A stretch of 64,000 nucleotides of DNA from the NCBI GenBank assembly GCA_030549175.1, contig JAUKUA010000007.1:3286001-3350000 (forward strand). Reading direction: 5' to 3'. The stretch is from Lasiosphaeris hirsuta (lineage: Eukaryota; Ascomycota; Sordariomycetes; Sordariales; Lasiosphaeriaceae). The notes under the pieces were generated by a model, which saw nothing but the letters and a program-made list of their open reading frames with translations, had not been told where the DNA came from and made no database searches. Position numbers and translations under genes: made by a program. Positions 10,563 to 21,595 of the stretch are shown here, piece by piece. Positions within the stretch are counted from its first letter, which is position 1; every line of letters begins with the position of its first letter.

Positions 10563-11051
10563 ACGACCAAGTCTCCTTTCTGTAGGAGTACGGCTTAAAA
10601 ACAATACCGCTGTCGAGACGCAGCGTGGGCGCATGGGGGGTGACAGAACGGGGATCTGATTCGGGAGGAGTGCATGGGAGACGATAGACAGATATGTCGG
10701 GATCAATTCAACGAGCACGGCCTCCGGCTCAACAATTCCGGTTTTATGATACTTGATGGAATCATCTCGGTGTCATTCTTGGTCAGCTTTAGGTTGAGGC
10801 ATGCTTTGGACCAAGACAGCGCATTCATGGGAAGTTGGCGTTACGAAGACCGCATAGATGGAGAGATGGCCTGTGGGAAAGCCTTTAATACGCTTTTGGA
10901 AACGCTGGACCGCCGAGGCACTTGTCGGGATATGTTGACACTCAGCCCAAGCTGGCTGCGATGGATTGCGAACAGTAGCAGTTCTGCTGGAGTGTGCTTG
11001 GCCGAGAAGTTCTCGTTCTGGATAGCACCATTCAATTTTATCATTTTGAAG
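10563..11051. other. Convergent 3' intergenic region
   Basis: 490 bp between two convergent genes. An open frame at 10674-11129 runs into the neighbouring gene on the other strand and has no family signal. Probably 3' UTRs. Confidence 0.45.
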
Positions 11052-12901
11052 TTAGCTTGGTTCGAGCTGCCATCTATACTCATCTTGTTCAACCTCTCCA
11101 TCTTGAAGCCTGGAAGACACTCCGAATAGTTGTGAGCCCGACGGCCAATCCAAGGCAGCCGAGACTGCGATTTCTTCTTTCTCGACTGGGTAGTAATTCC
11201 CTTGCCCGTCTGCGTAAAAATAGACAGATTCTGTGCCGTCCGTCGAGACCTCGCTGTGAGTTTCATCGCCAACACACTCCAAAAATTCATCGTCGCCCTC
11301 ACGAAAGCCCCCCTCCCATGTGGTACCATCTTGATATTGCCACGACGAGATGTCAGTATAGGGGTCGTAAGGCGTCAATTCGTAGAAGGACCGCCATTCA
11401 AGCATGTCGGTATGTTTGGGATCATCTTGGGTGCACTCGTCCTGGGAAACGCCTCTAGAATTTCCGAACTCGGCAATCTCCTCGTGAACCACCAGAGCTG
11501 AAGTTTCCCGGGAAACGTCCGAAAAGGGGTCATGTCCCGCCATTTGCGAGTAGAGCCCGTTGTCGACCAGAACGTCAATGCCGATGTCCCTTTGATAACT
11601 GGACACATGAGCTTCCCCAAATTCCCCAAGCTCAAATCCAGTGTGGTGGGGATCCTCTATAGGCACCTGCTCCTGCGTTTTGGTTAGTTTTTGTTTCTTT
11701 CTTTTGCTGTCCTTCGAGATGGGATCTGCTCGGACGCCGGTTTGGCATAGAGACCACAGTGTCTTCTTGACTTCATCCCTCGTCAGATTGTCTTCTCCGG
11801 CTCCTTCTTTGGGGTTGTTTGGCGCTCTGGTGCGAGTGAACTTGTCTAGTTTTTCTCGGAGACTAGCCGATCGTGCATTTGTGAGTCGGGCCATCCCGTT
11901 AGCAATTATTGGGATTATACGCGCATGTGTTTCAAGAGACTGACAGAGTTAGCCGGTATCACTAATACACAGCAGTAGTTTCTCACCTGTAGATACCGAA
12001 GATTCCAGACACCTGGCGCGATGTCTATTAAGGAAGGAGACGGCATACTTCTTGTGGTTTTGATACCCGGGGAGACTCTCTCGACCCCTGTGAGCCTCCG
12101 GAGTGCGACATCGAGAAGAGACACCATGTCTCCTATTTCCATCCTGGATTTTGAAGGCGATGTGGTGCCAAGACTATCCTGCTCAAGCTGGCCAACCTGT
12201 CTGGAAGCAGTTATCGACTCCGGGCAAGAGTCATCCCTGACAGCCGACACCTTCTTTGTTGGTCTGGGATCTCTCCTCAGATTATAGTGATGACCCCAGT
12301 TCTCCTGTGCAGAGTCTTTTGCTACGACTTGAGGTGTCGTATTGTGTTGGGCAGCCTTCGCTTCGCGCTCGTCATTGTGTAAGTGAAAGCTCAGCTCACA
12401 TGTGAGTCCCTGAAACCGAGCCAATGGGACATGCGAAGGCGCAATCATTTCCGACGAGAGGTCCGGGTGATGCAAAAAGTACGACGTCTGAGGGTAGTAC
12501 TGGTCAGGTGCAACTTGTGGAACAGTGTGCTTAACTCTTAGCTCCAGCCCAATACTTTTCCAGATCTGATATGTTAGGTAACGTATCAAGTAACACGGAT
12601 CAGGTAAGCCTACTGGACATTCGGCAGCCATGTGAACAACCTTGGAGGCAGCAATGTGATCACAATTCGACGAGCCGGAGCGCCCGTCGTTAACCAGCGC
12701 CCGAAAGTCGATTTGGCAAGAGCCGCCCTTTGCAATCCAGATATCTCCTGCTTTCGAGGAACGACACAGCTCAGCTGCCGTTAGGGGCTGGGGCCATAGG
12801 GATGGTAGTGCAATTGAGAAGGAGCTTGACAAGGTAAGGGATAGAAGAGATTGTTTTGTAGCAACACTGATGCTCCCTAAGTCAACGACGGCTGCCGACA
12901 T
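11052..12901 (-). CDS. Unrecognised two-exon protein, 600 aa
   Basis: Two long frames join across a short intron. Exon 1 is 12901-11987 (305 codons, ending in a CAG codon before GTGAGA) and exon 2 is 11939-11052, beginning after CTGTCAG. Phase is kept and the product is 600 aa. The N-terminal ~200 residues are compact and mixed (GDIWIAKGGSCQIDFRAL; DPCYLIRYLTYQIWKSIG), suggesting a folded domain. The middle is polar, the part after the splice has a short basic stretch (SKDSKRKKQKLTK, a possible nuclear signal), and the C-terminal 200 residues are acidic, Tyr/Trp-containing and probably disordered. No catalytic motif or membrane segment is visible. A folded N-terminal domain followed by long disordered acidic sequence suits a nuclear scaffold or chromosome-associated protein, but that is inference only. 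Confidence 0.65.
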
Positions 12902-14160
12902 GGCAGGAATAGCAAACTATAAGGTCAGGCGCTGAGAGGGAGTACCGGAAGGAGACATGGCAAGGATCCTGCCCATCCCGCCGTGGACTTTTGGGTATTG
13001 GAGAGTGTCAGGGACTGCATGTAAACAAACTCGAGTGCGAGGTACAAAAAATGTGGTAAGGCAACAAGGAACAAGGACCCGGCAGGTGAGGAAAGAGTTG
13101 GCCCGCACTTATGACAACCAATCGAGGCCAACATGTATAAAGAGAAGGAGCGTCCAACCTCTTCTCCAAAATCGAGCCCAAGCCGCAGCACCCACCCCAC
13201 AGGCACCAGAGCCCTCCAAACCTAACCAACGTGCGCAATGACAAGGGACAATATTGTAGCCCGGTATTTTATAGAATAACACCAAAGCATTCGCCATCAT
13301 CCCCACCAGCAGAACATGTTCAGGAACACGTAATACTCACACAGCACGGAATACAACTTTCACCACAACCCTCAAAGCAACAACGGATTCTTCGCCAACC
13401 AGTAGCCCAAACCACCGTCCAAACGATCCTCGAGTTTCACCGGAACCCTCCGGGCACAGTAGCAAGGTGTCCATCCCTCTTTCCAACTGAGGTGGGGAGA
13501 CACGACAGCCCGCCATACGCCCAGCCCGTCGACCTACATCCCTTTCCCGTCGTGGGGTGAGCCACCTGACGTCCCCAGACACGCCGCCCCAGAACGTGAC
13601 CTTCCATGCATAACCTTCCATTCCCCTAGGATCAACGACCGGCCATCCACGATCCCACATCACCCACCCACTCTCAAATCCCCAGTCTCCAACGCTGTAC
13701 AACGACCTACCTCCCGTCTCCCCTCCAAGCAATACCACGCAAGCCCGCACACAGCATGGTTAGTAATACCAGTTAGTTTGGAACCCCCCAGAAACGGAAT
13801 ATCCCGGAGCCCCAAAACGCCATCACACCACCGAAGAAGCCTACGCCAACAGCCAAACCCAGCAGCACCCCACGCTTTCACATGCCTCATGGACCAACGA
13901 AACAGGAAACCATGTGACCACTTACCCGTTTCGTCGACCGAGATGTTCGAATAAATCCTATGCGGCTCGCCTGCAGTCAATCTCACATCGGTGCTGATCT
14001 GACCACCCCTTATCTCATGGACCCTGAGATAGACAGTGCACACCTGTATACGGTACACAACACCCAGCTCACAGCATATGACACATTCGAACTACCACTG
14101 ACCCATGGGGAGGGACAAGACTGCTTCAGAGTGACACGGCTATCCAGTGTCGGGAGACAT
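12902..14160. other. Intergenic, no convincing gene
   Basis: 1.26 kb between the ATE1 3' end and the start of the 600-aa gene, both on minus. Frames at 13231-13560 (+), 13337-13750 (-) and 13660-14058 (-) are biased by composition (Trp/Gly or Pro/His rich) and have no splice partners I could support. Confidence 0.4.
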
Positions 14161-15802
14161 CTACATTCTATCTCTCTTCCGGAAATCCACACAAAACTCG
14201 CTCATAAGATCAGGTCCTATTGCCGCCACCAGCTCGGCGATCCTCGACTTTAGGTTGCCGCGCTCTGTTATACTCTCTGTATCCCAAACAACCAAGTCCG
14301 ATGCCAAGAAGAAGCTGTCCGAGTAGTCGGAACGGAGTAGTAGGTTGTCCATGACTACTTGTTCCATCTGCTCCAGCGAAGGGATGCCTGGCATATCGCT
14401 GTTGAAGAGGAAGCCCTCCTCCTCTTCTACCCGCTCGGCCTTATCTTTCCCGCCATCCCTGCCGCCCACTCCCTTTTCAGCCCTACCCGCAGCGTCCCCC
14501 CCGGGCTGATTGGCCGTTGGCTTACTTGCTTGTGTTGCGCCATCCAAAACCTTGTCATCCTCTTTAGATACTCCATAAGCCACATTCGAGCGCATCTCCC
14601 TCGACAAGCTAACATATGGCTTCTTGTCGAATATCGCCAGCGCCTCCTTATCAAGTAAATCCCACTCCAAAGTTTCCGGGTCGAGGACGTACTGCGGCGA
14701 GTAGTCGACCTTGTACTTCATCTTTGGACAGCTGTGGATATAGAATCCAGAGTACCACCACCGGTACCCAGCCTCGAGCGCCAGGGTGATCTCTCGGATG
14801 GCACCAAGCTTTCCTAGGTTATGTGGATGGACCGACTCGTGATACAGAAAGTAGACAGCGCTGACACAATCTGGGAGCAAATCCAGCACGCCAATGGCTA
14901 TCAGCTTTCCATCGAGGCGGTAGCACTGGTGAAAAGAACCCAGTTGCCGCTTCGTATCATCAGGCCCAGCAATGCTGCCTCGTGTTAGAGGCGAGCCGCA
15001 TAAAAATCTCTTGAAACCGTTTTGCGATATCTTCTCTGGCGGCTCCTTGTGCACTAGCCGTTGGTAGTTCTCGAAGACCTCGTACTTCTCATCGGTAAAC
15101 GTGTCTGGTTCTAGCGTGATAGTAAACTCGTGGGCGGGTCGAGGTGGGATCTCAAGTGATTCAAGCTCTGCTTCATGGATCCGCGAAATTAGATCAAACT
15201 CATTATCCCGTTTTCGCACCTCCTCGCGTGACCGGGGGCGTAGGTGGGCTGCTTCCTTGTTGTATGCTTCGCCAACAACATGTTTGTTGAAGCGATTTAC
15301 TGCCTGCCGTTGGTCCTTAGTGGGCCGGAACTTTGTCGAGTCTAGGCGGAGGGTGTAGTGGGGGCAGCAGGAGTGCTTCTGGTTTGGACGATAGAGAAGA
15401 GTCCCGGAACGCCGCCAGCACCGATTGACCAGTTTCTGGTAGAAAGCCGGCGTGAGAGACGTAGCTATAGCATAATAGGAATAGCCTGGAAATGCAAGGT
15501 GTTAGACACGAGTTCGGCTCTGTGTGAGGAGCGGCTGGAAAGGTTGCTTCGTCACGAGACCCATGTGTCAAAGCATGTAGTTTGGGGACAAGGGTGATAT
15601 CGGGACTGGTTGCATGAGTGTGACGCGGGGACCACACCGGGGTAGAGGGAGGGTTCGGAGAATTTGCGAGGGATGACTGAATCGGGCAGGGCTTGCAGAG
15701 ATGGTAGTAGAAAGAGACGTTCACGTTTTTGCGACTGACCACTACCAAAGCCGCGGCAGTAACCGCACTCGGACGAGTTGCTATATCCTTTGGAGCGAGA
15801 AG
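14161..15802 (-). CDS. ate1: Arginyl-tRNA-protein transferase ATE1 (first coding exon not located)
   Basis: Transfers arginine from Arg-tRNA to acidic or oxidised N-termini, making them substrates for the N-degron pathway. Two exons are clear: 15802-15740 and 15485-14161, joined by a GTCAGT...CAG intron that restores the frame. The N-terminal ATE domain has GYSNSSECGYCRGFG followed by SYYAIATSLTPAFYQKL, CWRRSGTLLYRPNQ and the CCPHYTLRL cysteine pair. The C-terminal domain has GSFHQCYRLDGKLIAIGVLD, VSAVYFLYHES and the FYIHSCPKMKYKVDY signature. Between about 15 and 30 kDa of the C-terminus is low-complexity (Gly/Ala/Lys) and Glu-rich. The exon at 15802 begins in phase 1 after CACCTAG with no in-frame ATG, so a short first exon must lie upstream. 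I found no donor with the right phase and leave the start open. Confidence 0.9.
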
Positions 15803-18800
15803 CTAGGTGTTAGCAATGCGATGTTACTGAGGCTGAGATAGGAAATAAATCTGAATGTGCATTCTCAAGTGATGCCATTATTATGGCGTATGTAAATGAT
15901 AAATAAGAAGAAGGATCTTGTGGGTTTCGAGCAGACGGGAAGTATTGCCTTCCTCAATCGAACCTAAAGAGGATGATCTGACGACAACGTAATCTGCAGA
16001 GGCAGGTTTCTACTAGACAGGATAGCTAGTCTGAGCTGGATGATTCTCTGACACAAGGAAAGTATGAGAGTAATAGCCTTCATGTGGGACAAGGCATAGA
16101 AAGAAGAGCGATGACTAGAGATTGACAGAAACAGGAGAAACACATCAATGGATCGAGGTAGGGCAACCAAGATCGCAGCCTCCGATACCACTTGGCGCAG
16201 GATGCTGGAAGCAGATCGTGGGGAGACAAGAGACAGGCTAGCCAACGGCAGCGTGCCAATGCCGCACATGGCTCGGATGGTTGGGTGAGAGGACGCGGGG
16301 AGGAGAACTCACCAATTGGGAATATATGGGAGTATGGCGCCGCAGCATCATCATTAGGGGTCTGCATCCCGCCGCCTGTTTCTATACCGCTGCCCGAAGA
16401 GGTGGGTCGGGGAAACGTAGGGGGGGGTTGACGGCCTGGAGTCGGGCCTCGGGGGTTTGGGGGTGGGGAGGTCACTCGATGTCCCAAGTTGTTGCGGACG
16501 GCACGTCCCAACCCACACACAGCACACAGCCGTGCGGCTGGGCTTGGTAGCAACTTGGTCAAGTCAGCGACTGGCTCGCCTCAATAATGCGGCTCGTTTG
16601 ACACTGCTGAGGTCCCAAGAACAAGGCAGCGGATAACTCCAGGAGGCGGCAGCGGAGGACCAGAGACCAGGGTTAGGCTGGGTCGGAGGGGGACTGCCGG
16701 TAGCGGAGAAATGGAAAACGAAGCTCAGAAGCTAGACCGGCAGCCTGGTTACCCAAGCAGAAAAGAAGAAGGAAAGATGCACTCCGAGTCGCGTGTGACG
16801 TGGGGAATCCGTCTGCGATTGTTGACCCTTCGCAAGGTAGAAGGCGGTGTATCAGCCCAGCAGGAGAGCTGAGGGTGCGGTGCCGAGGACGGCCACGCCT
16901 GGCCAGGTCGTGTTCAAACAAATATAAACACGCTTTGCCCTGGCTCCGAGACTCGCAAGATGTTGTAGCAATAATGCTGCAGTAGGAGCAAGCAGCTGGT
17001 GCACTTGGTTCGTGGTATTGTACGACGTCGAGGTCAGCGTCGGATGCGCGGCCAGCAAGGCGTTCGGGGGCAACCTAAGAAACAGGAGGTGAATCAGTGG
17101 AGCGGTGCGGTATGCTGTACCGGGTCCAAGTGTAGGTTGACGGGAGGGTTGCAGGTGATGAACCAGGAAGAGATGGTGAGCTCGGAGTGCAGACTGATGG
17201 AGGGCCCAAGCTGCCAGGTTGCAGTGGGATGTGGTTGCACGCAAACCCCCACCTCAGTAGGTGCCTGCCCCGCTCTACGACGACGCCCCTCGCCTCACTG
17301 TGCTCAGGAGTGCGAACTGAATCTTCTGCGAACGATTCCCTTTTCGCCACCAGAGGTACGAACAGTTTGCTTAGGTAATATAGCCTTCCCTTTGCCCTAG
17401 CCGGTTTGCGGCAGGCACTACGCAGTGATGTTCTCGTCGCCGACAGAAGCAAAAGAAGCGATGTTTCACTGCCACTGCGGGCACAGCGATCCTGGGGAAG
17501 AAGGTCGCCGGATTGGTGCAACGCCTGCTGCTTAGAATCCAGCTGGCTGCTTCCACGCCTAATCTACGGATGGTCAACCGAAGAAATCCACGGGGCAGAG
17601 ACCGAGAGCAGAAAACAGAGGCGCCGTGTCACCGTCAGGTGCTGTGTAAGGTACCGCATGCAGACGGGACAGCTTTCTTTAATTGCTGCTGACTGGCACG
17701 ACGTGGGACGGCCACCCAGGTCTGCCCTGAGAGTCGAGGGCGGCCTCGCGGTGCATGATCCATTCATTACCTTCTCTGGTCGACTGCAAGCCGGGCTGGC
17801 GGGCTTGCTGGCTCACACCGAAACTTCTATGGCAGCACGTTGATATTTTGCCGACCAGTTGAGGAATACATACGCCATCTCGGCAGCCGGGAAGGTTGCC
17901 AGCCGTTAGTACCCGCGGTCGAGATACTTCTGACTCGAGCTTGGGGGACGGCCCTTCATCTTATTAACCCCACGCACTGTCGATGTCACTTGGTACAGAG
18001 CATGATATCGCACTCCTGTCAGCCTGAGCCTGTTGCCCGAAGTTCCATGTCGCTGGGGTGACTGCCCACCCCCTATCTACTGGCTCGCATGCGATCCAGA
18101 GCGCCGTAGACATCTCACCACCTCAACAAGCGCATTCGCCAATCCGGGATGGCGTCCCAGCTCAAAGTCCACCACCCCTGTCGCCAATTTTCGCCCTCTG
18201 TCTGGTCTTTTTCGGTTTCACGGGTACGTACCCACTCTCGGTTCTCCCCAGCGGCTCCAAGGTTTTCCTTTTTCTGGCCCTTTTGTTGGCCCTTGTCTGC
18301 ACACGCTCGGCTTTCCGCGCCCCCCCTCACTTGTGTGTCTAAAATATATTCTTTTTTTGCTCAAATTCGTTCTAGTTCCTGCCCGTCATGGCATGGCATG
18401 GCATGGACATGTGGGGAAGCGCAGAATTGGGACCAGCACACAGTGCTGAACACGCTGAGCAGTGAAGCACGGGGCAGCGCGCAGCGCACACACAGCAGGA
18501 AGCTACCCCTGTCCCACTCGCACAAGACAACTCGTCGAGCGGATTGCAGGGAGCTAGCTGCTCGCTAGCTCCGCTGCCTCGATGGCTCTGGTCTGGCAGA
18601 GACTCGCAGACTCGCGTCGTTTTTTTCTCTCTCTCCCCCATGTATCTAGTATAAAGAGCCAACTCTAATTTCCCCGGGAACTGCCCCTCCATCTGCTGCT
18701 ATGGCACGAGACATGCAACGGCCTGCCCTCCAGCAGAGCTCCCAGCCTCTGCTCTCAACTTCCGCTGTGTCCGAGGTGCTGCTATTGCTGTTACTGCCCC

Positions 18801-19743
18801 GATTGTCGTTGTTACTGTTCCCGTCGCTGCTGGTACTGCCACTGCTGCCGCCCCAGCAACCTGGAGCGCCCCGTCTGCACGTCCGCCTGCCCACGTAGCT
18901 GTCTGGCGAAGACTGGGTTTTTTTTTTCTCCCTCGCCTTGGCCGTCGACTGGCCTGTTCGCCGTCCGCCTCACCGTTTTGCAGCTGGCCGCAAGTTACCG
19001 CTTGCTTTGCTTGCCGGCCGCAGACCGCAGACCTCAGGCCGCAGACCACGCCTCCTCGCGAGTTCACGAACCCGCCGAAAAGTCTGCCTCACGCCCCCTT
19101 CAACACTCCCCCTCCAGAGTGCGAACTCTTAATCGTCTTTGGTTGAACTTTTAACCTCGCATCCAAACCTCAATCTTGCCAGCGCCAGCGAGAACCTTGT
19201 CCGCCGGCCACTGTAGCCCACTGTGCCAGGCCCGCGCTTCACTTGGCCTCGCCCACGCCCAGTCCGTTTTCTCAGCCAACACGACACCTCCCCAACCCCA
19301 TCCTGCGCCGACCCAGGGCTGTCCCCGTGCTCTTCACAAAACCATAGATTTTCGCCGACCCCGTCACATCGCTGGTGTTACTTGTCGTGCTCAACAGAGA
19401 CCCCCAGAGCAAATATTTCAGCACCGCGCTCGTGGTTCCTACAGCCTCGCCTCAGTTCGCGAACTCGACCTGGTTCTTCTGGTCCCTTTACACCCTGTTC
19501 ATTCCGGCCATGTCGCTCTCATAGCCACCAAAATAATCGAGATATTTCTCCGTGCAGCGCGCTGCCCTGACTCTTGGAGGTCTTGAGGAGTCTTGAGAGA
19601 GCTTCAACTTGGACGGCACGTGCTCCGACGCATCCACACACATCTTCGCCAAACGCGACCCCCAAACCTCTTCTAGCTCCTAGGACCCTTCATACGGCTA
19701 TCCCCAACACGGACCTTTTCAGTTGGCAATTACCCCGGACACC
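15803..19743. promoter_or_regulatory. 3.9-kb gene-poor stretch: ATE1 upstream side and long Nudix leader/promoter
   Basis: No open frame here has family-like composition on either strand. The proximal part must contain the missing first exon of ATE1. A TATA-like TATAAAG at 18650-18656 on the plus strand directly follows a CT-rich tract (18620-18640). From there to the Nudix ATG at 19744 the plus strand is pyrimidine-rich with several short upstream ATG frames (for example 18701-18898, with a Leu-rich product). This would fit a leader of about 1 kb with upstream ORFs, but that is inference. A small GGCAT repeat lies at 18386-18406. Confidence 0.35.
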
Positions 19744-20394
19744 ATGGCGAGCGGCAAGGCAAAGTCGATGACATCGCGGCAGGGGAGAGAAAATCAGAGT
19801 GAGTCCATCCCCATCACCCCTCTCCCTCCCCTCTCCCCCTCTCAAAAAAAAATATTTGGGGAAAAATTGTCCCCGCGAGCCATGACGGGTGGGCCCAGGA
19901 ACCCCCGGGGAGCTGGCTTTATTTCGGCCCTTGGAACCGGTTAGACTGACATTTTCGCTACTGTAGGGTACAGCGCAAAGGGCGAGCGGCTGGTTGCCGG
20001 AATCGTGCCCCTGAGCGAGGACAAGACCCTTGTCTTGCTCATTCAGTCGACGCGGCGGAAGGGCTGGGTACTGCCCAAAGGCGGCTGGGAAAAAGACGAG
20101 GAGTGCACCGAAGCAGCTGCACGCGAGGCTTGGGAAGAGGCCGGCATCTCTGTGCATATCGACTTCGACCTAGGGGATATTGAGGATTCGCGCCCACCAA
20201 AGCCCTCGCCTAAAGAGCCTAAGGAGCGCTCGCTGTACCGGTTCTACGAAGCCACCGTGCTCACCCAGGAGGAAGATTGGCCCGAGAGAGAGAAGCGCGA
20301 GCGTGGGTGGTTCACCTTTGCCGCCGCTTACGAGCACCTGAAAAACCGGCCCGAGCTGCAGCAGGCACTCATGCGATCAACTATGAAGAGGTAG
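19744..20394 (+). CDS. Nudix hydrolase, diphosphoinositol-polyphosphate / diadenosine-polyphosphate type (Aps1/DDP1-like)
   Basis: Predicted to hydrolyse diphosphoinositol polyphosphates and diadenosine polyphosphates. Exon 1 is 19744-19798 and exon 2 is 19967-20394, with a GTGAGT...GTAG intron of 168 nt, giving 160 aa. The domain starts with ERLVAGIVPLSEDKTLVLLI and STRRKGWVLPKGGWEKDE. The Nudix box is complete: Gly57, Glu63, then REAWEEAGI (residues 71-79) providing the metal-binding glutamates. Residues after the box (about 90-105) form a Pro/Lys-rich loop, and FYEATVLTQEEDWPEREKRERGWF is the C-terminal half typical of the DIPP subfamily. The basic segment RRKGW is the usual phosphate-contacting region. 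The short N-terminal exon (18 codons) is polar. Family assignment is firm; the exact substrate is inferred from subfamily resemblance. Confidence 0.93.
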
Positions 20395-21595
20395 TCCTGG
20401 GGCCCACCATATTGAGGGTTGATCACCTTTTCTGCTCAACACCCTCTGGCAGGGCATGGTGCTGGATGCAATCCTTGCCTCGGATTAGTGTTGACAGCTG
20501 TTCTTTGGGTTTCCGTGGAAAACAAGAAAGACAAACACATTGCAACCCGTGTGTTATTCAGGATGAAACAGGATCCCTTCAATATGGCAATACGCTGAGC
20601 TAGCTTCGAGCTCCCGCCATACCGGTACCGGCTGACGAGACGGTGGATGGTTTGTGGTGCTTGTGCTGGCTTTGCTTTTTTGGGCTTCCCTTTTACACAT
20701 CCATGCGCTGAGGAGAGAGCAAGAGAGGTTTGCACGGAGCGTCCATTCCGATGGTAGCACACTTTCTTACGCCTAGCATGGCTTCCATGGTCAAATCTCA
20801 TCGAGCTCCTCTCCTCTCCTCTCCTCTCCTCTCTGTGCTCCTTTTCCTACGTCAATACGGGATGGATATTTGCTTTCGCCTCTTTCTCATGGGGACTAAT
20901 TGCGGTAAAAAAAAGACACTTTGCATTTGTCTCTGGGAGTTTCTTTGTTACGGGTTGGGCCGGTCATTATAGAACTCATTCTGAAAGACGGAGGTTTCTT
21001 CCTTATATCTTCTTCACCCTTGGAGTAAGACAACAAAATCGGCGCGTCGGGCTATGCAGGGCAACTGGGCGGCAGGCAGCAGAAACACTGCTATCTCTTT
21101 TTTTAAAGAACTACCTACACTGGCACTCACAAATGGGTTGGCATTCGTCATTTGAGCTACTTCCCCCAGCGTGTACCCCTCTGGTGTCTAACCAGAAGCG
21201 GATTCGGGGCTTGCATATCGCGATTGATAGAGGGCGAGGAGAGGGCGAGGGCTGGAGAGATGGTGATGGGCGGCAAGGATAGCCAAGATGTTCCGGGAGG
21301 GGATTGGGTGTCCTGGCTATCCAATCTGTCGCCCTGTCCTCGCCTTGGTCTGTTTGGTTGGGACTCGCAGAGATATGGTCACAACGGTGGACCATCTAGC
21401 AGAGAGGCAACATGGCCATTCAAGAGATAGAGACAGCTGACTGAAACCTTTTCGAGAGAATCATACGAGCTTGATTTCTGTGAAGTACCGTGGCCCCAAA
21501 GGGCATGGCTCTGCGTTTCCTGGTATATATTACCCTCGTATCAAACGAACCCAACTCCAGAAGAAAGGGCTCACTCACCCAATGAACCCGGGGGC
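20395..21595. other. Convergent intergenic region with a CTCCT microsatellite
   Basis: 1.2 kb between the Nudix stop and the P450 stop. Contains a (CTCCT)n microsatellite at 20807-20834. Frames on both strands are short and without family signal. Confidence 0.5.
20807..20834 (+). repeat. (CTCCT)n microsatellite
   Basis: About five perfect copies of the pentamer CTCCT in the 3' intergenic region downstream of the Nudix gene. Confidence 0.9.
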
